Made by a program: the position numbers and the translations under genes
Shown: piece after piece, positions 58,000-64,000 of the stretch
Layout: each line of letters starts with the position of its first letter
How positions within the stretch are numbered: the first letter of the stretch is position 1
Assembly: GCA_947247005.1 (NCBI GenBank)
Contig: OX365944.1
Location: 27,627,501-27,691,500 of the forward strand
Direction: 5' to 3'
Length of the DNA: 64,000 bases
Source: Spisula solida
Taxonomy: Eukaryota > Mollusca > Bivalvia > Venerida > Mactridae
Notes under the pieces: generated by a model
Seen by the model: the letters and a program-made list of their open reading frames with translations, nothing else
Database searches by the model: none
What the model was told of the DNA's origin: nothing

Positions 58000-59100
58000 C
58001 ATTGGGGTTTGAATCCACGATTATAGTCACTGCACTTCTCCTAGTTGCTGCCTACCAAGTTTCTAGTCAATACATCAAATAGTTTTAGAGTTATGCTCTC
58101 GACAAAAAATGTTTTAAAATTAAACAAGGGGATATAATTTCAAAATTTGGCCGTATAGAGTTACGGTTCTGGGTCACTGCACTTCTAGTTGCCATCTTTT
58201 CACATACCAAGTTCAAACAAAACTTATGTGTTGTCTTTGCCGTTTAACTGTGAAGTTGACCTTGAAAGTGACCTTGTAATATCACATACACCATCTTGTT
58301 TAGTTGCCATATCATGATTGATACTAATAGGATCATTTATGTTTCAGACTTTAACCAAAATATGACATACTCAAAAATGAATATCATTTTTTACTACTGA
58401 GTTGTAAGTAGAGCTGAGATATATGTGTACAAAACATCTTATTGTTCCATGGCAACCAAATAAAACATAAATTTCACGAAAACACTAATGAAAGAGTCAT
58501 ACTATGCCAAACATACATGTGTGCTAAAAGACTAGTTGAAGACACTATTACTACACAATACATTATACAGTCAAAATGACATATTTTGGTCATTTTTGCC
58601 ATTTGATCTCGAATTTGATCTCAAAATTGACCTTGGAATATTACGGACATCATCTTGTATTTTTACCTTGAGCATAAATAATATTTCTGTGTACATTGAT
58701 GATACAAACTTTAAACAAAACAGAATCTAGAGTCATAACTCAAATTAAAATGCAATTTTTAGTGATTTGACTGTAGAGCTAATGCTGAGATACGGGTGTA
58801 CAAAACATCTTATTTCTCCATGGCAACCAACCATAAAAGTTTTTGAAATCATTACAATTGTAGTTATACAATGTCAAACATAAACGCATGCAAAAAAGGT
58901 TATTTGTAGATAGTATTATTAAAAAATTGAAGAAGGTATTCAGTCAATATGACATTTTTCGGCGATTTTTGCCATTTGATCTTGAATTTGGCCTTGAAAA
59001 TGACCTTCAACAATTACGGAAATCATATAGTTATTTTGTCTAAACCATGATTGATATTTGTGTGAACTTTGATGACTCAGTCCTTATAAAAAAATCTATA
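58000..59100 (+). repeat. Diverged tandem repeat of about 370 bp, about 2.5 copies
   Basis: Landmarks recur in order. TGACCTTG-type phrases (GAAGTTGACCTTGAAAGTGA near 58250, GATCTCAAAATTGACCTTGG near 58617, GGCCTTGAAAATGACCTTCA near 58988) are about 370 bp apart. TGTACAAAACATCTTATT followed by CCATGGCAACCAA is at 58429 and 58798. The left end has GGGTCACTGCACTTCTAGTT (58172) and a similar phrase at 58038. This is a mollusc-type interspersed repeat. It is non-coding. Confidence 0.75.
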
Positions 59101-61699
59101 AACATTACACTAAAATAACATCTTATAGAATTGGATGACGGCTATCTTAAACGCAATCTTGGGATTTGATAATCTCCAGACTGTCCCGAGCATTTTGGTA
59201 TAATACTCTTGCTGTTACATTTTGGGTCCACCTTACTTCTTAAATAATTCACTTTTAGGCGCTTTGCTGCTCTTCTATCATGAAATTATTCTGGCTTTTG
59301 AAAAGTGACAATTATTTTTCCTTTCAAAAATACACAAAACTAATAATGCACAATGATAGTATCATGCAATGCGCATATTATAATACGGGACTATGTTGTT
59401 CGCCTACGAAAACGCGCACGAAAAAAAATCAAGCTAAGTAAACATGTTTTTCTCCAGAAGTAACATATACTTGTAGTTTCATTTTAGGAAATAAGAATGT
59501 TAGCCTTGATACAAACAACATTATTTTCGTTTAATGAAATTGTAACTGGAGTGCTATGGCATGGTATATGATGGACTATATTTGCACGCGTAAGGTAATG
59601 CGGATTGAACAACTAAAAACTAAATTGATTTAAACCTAACCGAGCAACTGTTCATATGTTTTCTATGTTACTTCTATAGACTTTGGCCATAACCCATTGC
59701 ATTAACCATCACGTTGTACAACTCGTCTTCTTTTAACTTGCACGGTCTAAAATAGACTTCACTGTTTGATGCATTACATACATAGTTTCGTGTTTAAAAT
59801 ATGGTGTTGGTTTTCCCCAAACTATGTATACCTCTATGTTTAATAGGACTAACGCGACTGGACCATGAGTATGACCACGATTCCAATCGTGATGCTAATC
59901 GCGATAGTGGGAAGATTGCATATAAACATATATACTCTATTTATCTCAAAATTGTACGTTAGATTGCGAAACCATACAAAATACCATACATAATACAAGG
60001 TGTAGTTTGTTATAGCGTGAATGATATTTGTCCTTCAACCTCATTTCTATAACAAGATGTAAAATGACAATACAAACAGTGTAATGTAGCCTTCAGTTAT
60101 TTTCAATTTATTGAGATACATATAATGTCCAAAAACCGACCTTTCTCAAGCAAATAACTACATGTAATACTATTAGTGCTTTGTATCCACTTCTACGAAA
60201 TGTGTGACTTTTGATAGGGTACGCTACAGCGATGTAATATAGTAACATAACGAAACACCAAACACTCCTCATTCGGTCAAACTCATTTACGAATAAAAAC
60301 CTATTACCAAGACGAATCTTACTCTTTCTTGTGTTGATGTATACTTTTGTGCTGTTATTGACTTCGTCATTTCATCAAAGGAGGACAGCCGACCGTAAAA
60401 TTTGATGTATATTGTTGGGAGGTCTGAATTCCAGTAATGTCGTGTTGTGACAATACAAGCCGATATTTCCAAGAATAGGATTTCGTTATTTTCGTAATTA
60501 ACTGATTGGCGTAATTCAACGGTCACTGTTGACGCTAACTCTTAGACCTTTGTTTAGAATTCAGAGGTCCCTGAATTGTTTAAAATCAGTCAGGCAATTT
60601 CTGATGTTTACGGTGTTTCTATTGTGTTTGAAATGTTACTACAATGTCGGTTCAATAAGTAATACTAATGAGAGAAATATTCCATTCAAAAGAATATGGG
60701 GGAGCTTATGTTTTATATAATAAAATAGATCGAATGGATAAGCATGCCACTATTATAACAGCGCTTTTCTTGAGTATTTGTTCAGTCTCGCTACTAGTTC
60801 AACAGCTATCCAAGTTACATAAATCTTAAAGATTTATCTTTTTACAAGTAAATGGTGTAAGGAAAGGTCGTTCCGGTCAGAAAGTATGGCGTATTTTTAT
60901 TTTTACCAAGCGAAATATTATGAAATTCGGAAGGGAGGAACATTACTAAATTAAGGAACTGTGGATTATTTTTGTTTGGATTCCTTTCTGATAAGCTCCG
61001 TTGCCATGGATTTATAGAACGCGGAAGTAAGCTTACGTTAACGTTACGTCAATGGTCATTCTAAAGATGAGTCGACAAACAGAAATAACTGCAAAAATGA
61101 AACCTAGTCAGATTTAGGCATTTTTGACACCCATGTTGTTAACCAATAAGTTATACATTAAGTTATCGATGGTTAAAGACTGGTACTCATATAATTGGAG
61201 CACAAGTATGATTTTTCAATTACATAGTATAGATTTCGACGGACGTGACGTGATGTAAAGGTCAAGCGAAAATCGAGAGTAGGGTTAAGAAAATGACCGA
61301 CTGTGTAAAAAAACGGAAGAAATTACTGGTACAACCGTTTCAAACATCAAAAGGCATTGGTTAAGACATGCCTTATTTATCAAGTAAAGAGAAACTAATT
61401 AGAGGTTAATACACGACACAGCCGGACATGGAGGCGATAATTAATCAACTTCCGGCCAGGCTCTGATCGTATTAAAGTCTTTAATACATTTGTTCGATTT
61501 GATAATTAAAATCTATGGAGAACAAATAACGTAAACATTACTGATGTAGACATACACTAAGGTTGTAACCAATAAAATGCGCTAAGAGTAAATACAATTG
61601 GCAAATACACTTTCATATGAGCAACGTAACGTCATTGTGGCTCCAACGTGACGTCATGTTTACATAGACAATTTGTGTATTTACATTTCGTCGGTGCTT
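59101..61699. other. Gene-free stretch
   Basis: Short frames at 60287-60526 and 60529-60720 are not recognised. GTTAACGTTACGTCA lies near 61037. Nothing else seen. Confidence 0.5.
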
Positions 61700-61707
61700 A
61701 AGCGACA

Positions 61708-61830
61708 GGGGTGCGTTTCATCATCATTCCTAGGATCATATCCTAGGATTGCTCTTAGGATGGCCCTAGGATTCGTCTTAGGTACGTTTCAACAAACGTT
61801 CCTAAGAGAAATTTTGACTTAGGTGCTACT
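61708..61830. repeat. CCTAGGAT-rich possible transposon end
   Basis: GGGTGCGTTTCATCATCATT is followed by repeated CCTAGGAT or TCTTAGGAT words and a second GTACGTTTCAACAAACGTTC. This resembles the end of a common invertebrate DNA element, but the partner end was not found. Confidence 0.4.
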
Positions 61831-62455
61831 CTTCAAAAGGAGGCAAAATAAATGTATACTTCCGCGTTTTCTATACGGTTCGCGCTATTTTTGTCAAGGA
61901 CGTGTTAATTATTTCTATTTCTAGAAAAAAACATCCATTTGAAGAGATAATCACCCAAAATACTATGCCTGAAATAAACCCTGGAAAAATTACCTCCGTG
62001 ATTTGTTGTCTCTGTTTACGGCCCTGATACAAGACATCCACGCGCCAGTGTTTACTATTGGGCCTAATGTACATGATCTAAATAGGTTTAATATAAACTC
62101 TAGGTCTGCATGTTCTATAGTATGCTTGACTACATCAATGTTCGGGATGTAGACCAATGATGAATGGATTCGAAATGTCATCTTACAACAAAATATGGTG
62201 AAAAACTTTTATGAAATCGCATTACCAGTGACGTCACGATATGATTGATAGTATGACGTCATTACGTTTCAAGTGCGGCTCAAGAGGGGTTCGTACCCCT
62301 GGCATTTCGGGCTAAATGTATCATGTGACAGTCGAGCTCCATCATATCTGTAGATTCATAAGCAGGTTCCAATGATCAAGCAACCCATTATTCATGGTCT
62401 AATCCTAACTAGTAATTTTGATATTCCCGGGTGACCAAATTGATCTAGATCTTTC

Positions 62456-62994
62456 AGATAGATCTACCAAAATAGATCTACCAAGATAGATAGATCTACA
62501 ACATAGATCTACCAAGATAGATCTACCAAAAAAGATCTACAAGATAGACCTACCAGGATAGATGTACAAGATAGACCTACCAAGACAGATCTACCAAAAA
62601 TACATCTACAATATAGATCTACAATATAGATCTACAAGATATATCTACCAAGATAGATCTACAAGATAGATCTACCAAGATAGATCTACAATATAGACCT
62701 ACCCGGATAGATCTACAAGATAGACCTACCAAGACAGATCTACCAAGATAGATCTACAAGATAGATTTACCAAGATAGATCTACAAGATAGATCTACAAG
62801 ATATAACTACCAAGATAGATCTACAAGATAGATCTACCAAGATAGATCTACAAGATAGATCTACCAAGATAGATCTACAAGATACATCTACCAAGATACA
62901 TCTACAAGATAGATCTACCAAGATACATCTACAAGATAGATCTACAAGATAGTTCTACCAAGATAGATCTACAAGATAGATCTACCAAGATCTA
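62456..62994. repeat. 13/14-bp AGATCT minisatellite
   Basis: TAGATCTACCAAGA (14 bp) and TAGATCTACAAGA (13 bp) alternate, giving a 27-bp dimer, over about 540 bp and roughly 40 units. Many units keep AGATCT; variants include ACATCT, AGACCT and AGTTCT. Confidence 0.95.
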
Positions 62995-63583
62995 TGTGTC
63001 ATTTTCTGTTTTATTTTTGTTTACTGCTCTATCCTAAATCTAAATAAGTTGTAGGATCTAGTTGTTAGATCTACTTGGTATAGTAAAACCTGTCTGAAAA
63101 GGCCATCAATTGAAACATCAAAAAATAGCTTTTTGAGAAATGGTCTTTCTTCACAGCTTAATTAAATATCATTGGATTGGTACAAGATAAAATTGCTGGT
63201 CTTTGCAGAGACCACTGCTTTTATAAGGGTTGCATTTGCTTGCAGGTGGTCTTAAACACAGGTTTAAATATACAACTGTTATATATTGGGCAGTGTAGCA
63301 GGAATAAACACAGTTAGTTACTAGTAACAGCAATTTTATTACATGTATTATAAGTTGTGACAGTAAATATTTCCACTGGCTGCAGTATTATTTCTCCCAA
63401 ATGGTTTCAAATAATTCAGCAGTCCATGACCTGAAAATAAATGCAAAATGATGTCAGATATGACTTAATTGTTTATACATATGACAAAAACTAAAACCAA
63501 AACTATACCAAGTACATATATATAAAAACTACCAAAATGTCTAAATACAGCATGTTAGAGTTTATTTTGTAACTTTTGTTATT
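62995..63583. other. Gene-free stretch
   Basis: AT-rich sequence with nothing recognised. Confidence 0.5.
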
Positions 63584-63654
63584 TCCGGGTAGCTCAGTTG
63601 GTAGAGCATTTGCCCTGTAAGCGAAGGGTCCCGGTTAGAGCCCCCGGGTCTGGT
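63584..63654 (+). tRNA. tRNA-Thr(UGU)-like sequence, probably pseudogene or SINE head
   Basis: TCCGGGTAGCTCAGTTGGTA gives an acceptor strand, A box and D arm (GCTC/GAGC). TTTGC and GCGAA form the anticodon stem around CCTGTAA, which places UGU in the anticodon position but with C instead of the invariant U33. The B box is damaged: GGTTAGAGCC has one base deleted and C56 replaced. The acceptor 3' strand GTCTGGT pairs only with several G-T pairs. These faults argue against a working tRNA. The following TGCATATTTTTCTCACCCGG looks like a SINE body. No other copy occurs in the window. Confidence 0.45.
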
Positions 63655-64000
63655 TGCATATTTTTCTCACCCGGTTACAGTTACAATATAAACATTGGGT
63701 AAATATGTATTTCAAGGATCAATAATTAAACTCTAAACTGAAATGTCACTCACTATCTTTGCATAAGGATCCTTACAACACCCTTAATATATTATTTATG
63801 ACAGTCAGTGGTCTCAGCTCATTTTTTTTAAAATTGCTCCTAGAATAAGTTTAAATACCTTTATTATATGTCAGATTTATCCTGATTTTAATTATATGTC
63901 TTCCTGGGAGATCTACATGTACATGTCTTTTCTCTTAGATGAGTAGTTTTCTTAAACATTGGAGTGAATCCATCTACGTTCTTTTCTGGATATAGTTCTG
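63655..64000. other. Gene-free stretch to the window edge
   Basis: Nothing recognised beyond the possible SINE body directly after the tRNA-like sequence. Confidence 0.4.

Noticed and set aside
57995..58060. Minus-strand tRNA-like B box GGATTCAAACCCC
   Set aside because: The supposed A box is poor and the sequence is better explained as part of the 370-bp repeat region.
62270..62300. GGGGTTCGTACCCC as a tRNA B box
   Set aside because: No A box or pairing arms upstream at a suitable distance.

Overview
The window is gene-poor, AT-rich eukaryotic nuclear DNA. No open reading frame outside tandem repeats or transposon remnants is long enough or recognisable enough to be called a gene, and there are no operons, bacterial ribosome sites or CRISPR arrays. 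It contains interspersed repeats that I know from bivalve mollusc genomes: a GTCCGTCCGTCC element that begins with GCTCACCTGAGC, a repeat carrying a GCCGACGCCGAC tract, and a repeat with the phrase CACTGCACTTCTAGTTGCC. With tRNA-derived SINE-like pieces, LINE remnants and many minisatellites, this points to a bivalve intergenic region or large intron. That assignment rests on memory of repeat families and no species is claimed.

Layout. Positions 1-8280 form a large inverted arrangement: arms at 1-1935 and 7372-8280 (reverse) enclose about 5.4 kb that holds a 26-bp VNTR and a 44-bp G-rich minisatellite; the left arm carries an inserted element with terminal inverted repeats. Positions 8.3-16.1 kb hold mostly unrecognised AT-rich DNA, a dispersed 17-bp motif, a 36-bp minisatellite, a 35-bp minisatellite and a mollusc-type repeat. 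Positions 16-24.5 kb are mostly unrecognised, with one foldback, one old tandem repeat and a perfect four-copy 43-bp array. Positions 24.5-29 kb hold an 881-bp MITE, twin perfect palindromes and the 3' end of a LINE. Positions 31-39 kb are the densest in transposons: a GTCCG element with a hAT-type MITE nested in it, a decayed reverse transcriptase LINE on the minus strand, several long hairpin (foldback) elements and tRNA-like repeats. Positions 43.9-49.3 kb hold a possible TTAA-flanked element, a 2.7-kb 37-bp minisatellite and SINE-like DNA. Positions 51.9-63.7 kb hold a third copy of the first repeat family, a 447-bp element with 41-bp terminal inverted repeats, a second copy of a foldback element, a diverged tandem repeat of about 370 bp, a 13/14-bp AGATCT array and a tRNA-Thr-like sequence.

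Nothing here acts together as a gene system. The best-supported structures are the transposable elements with readable target site duplications (32465-33000, 24533-25419, 55506-55958), the LINE at 33202-34244, and the large inverted repeat at the left edge. The most informative oddities are the 37-bp array that switches between two palindromes, the family of hairpin elements, and the inverted arms of the first 8 kb. All copy numbers and alignments were made by eye.
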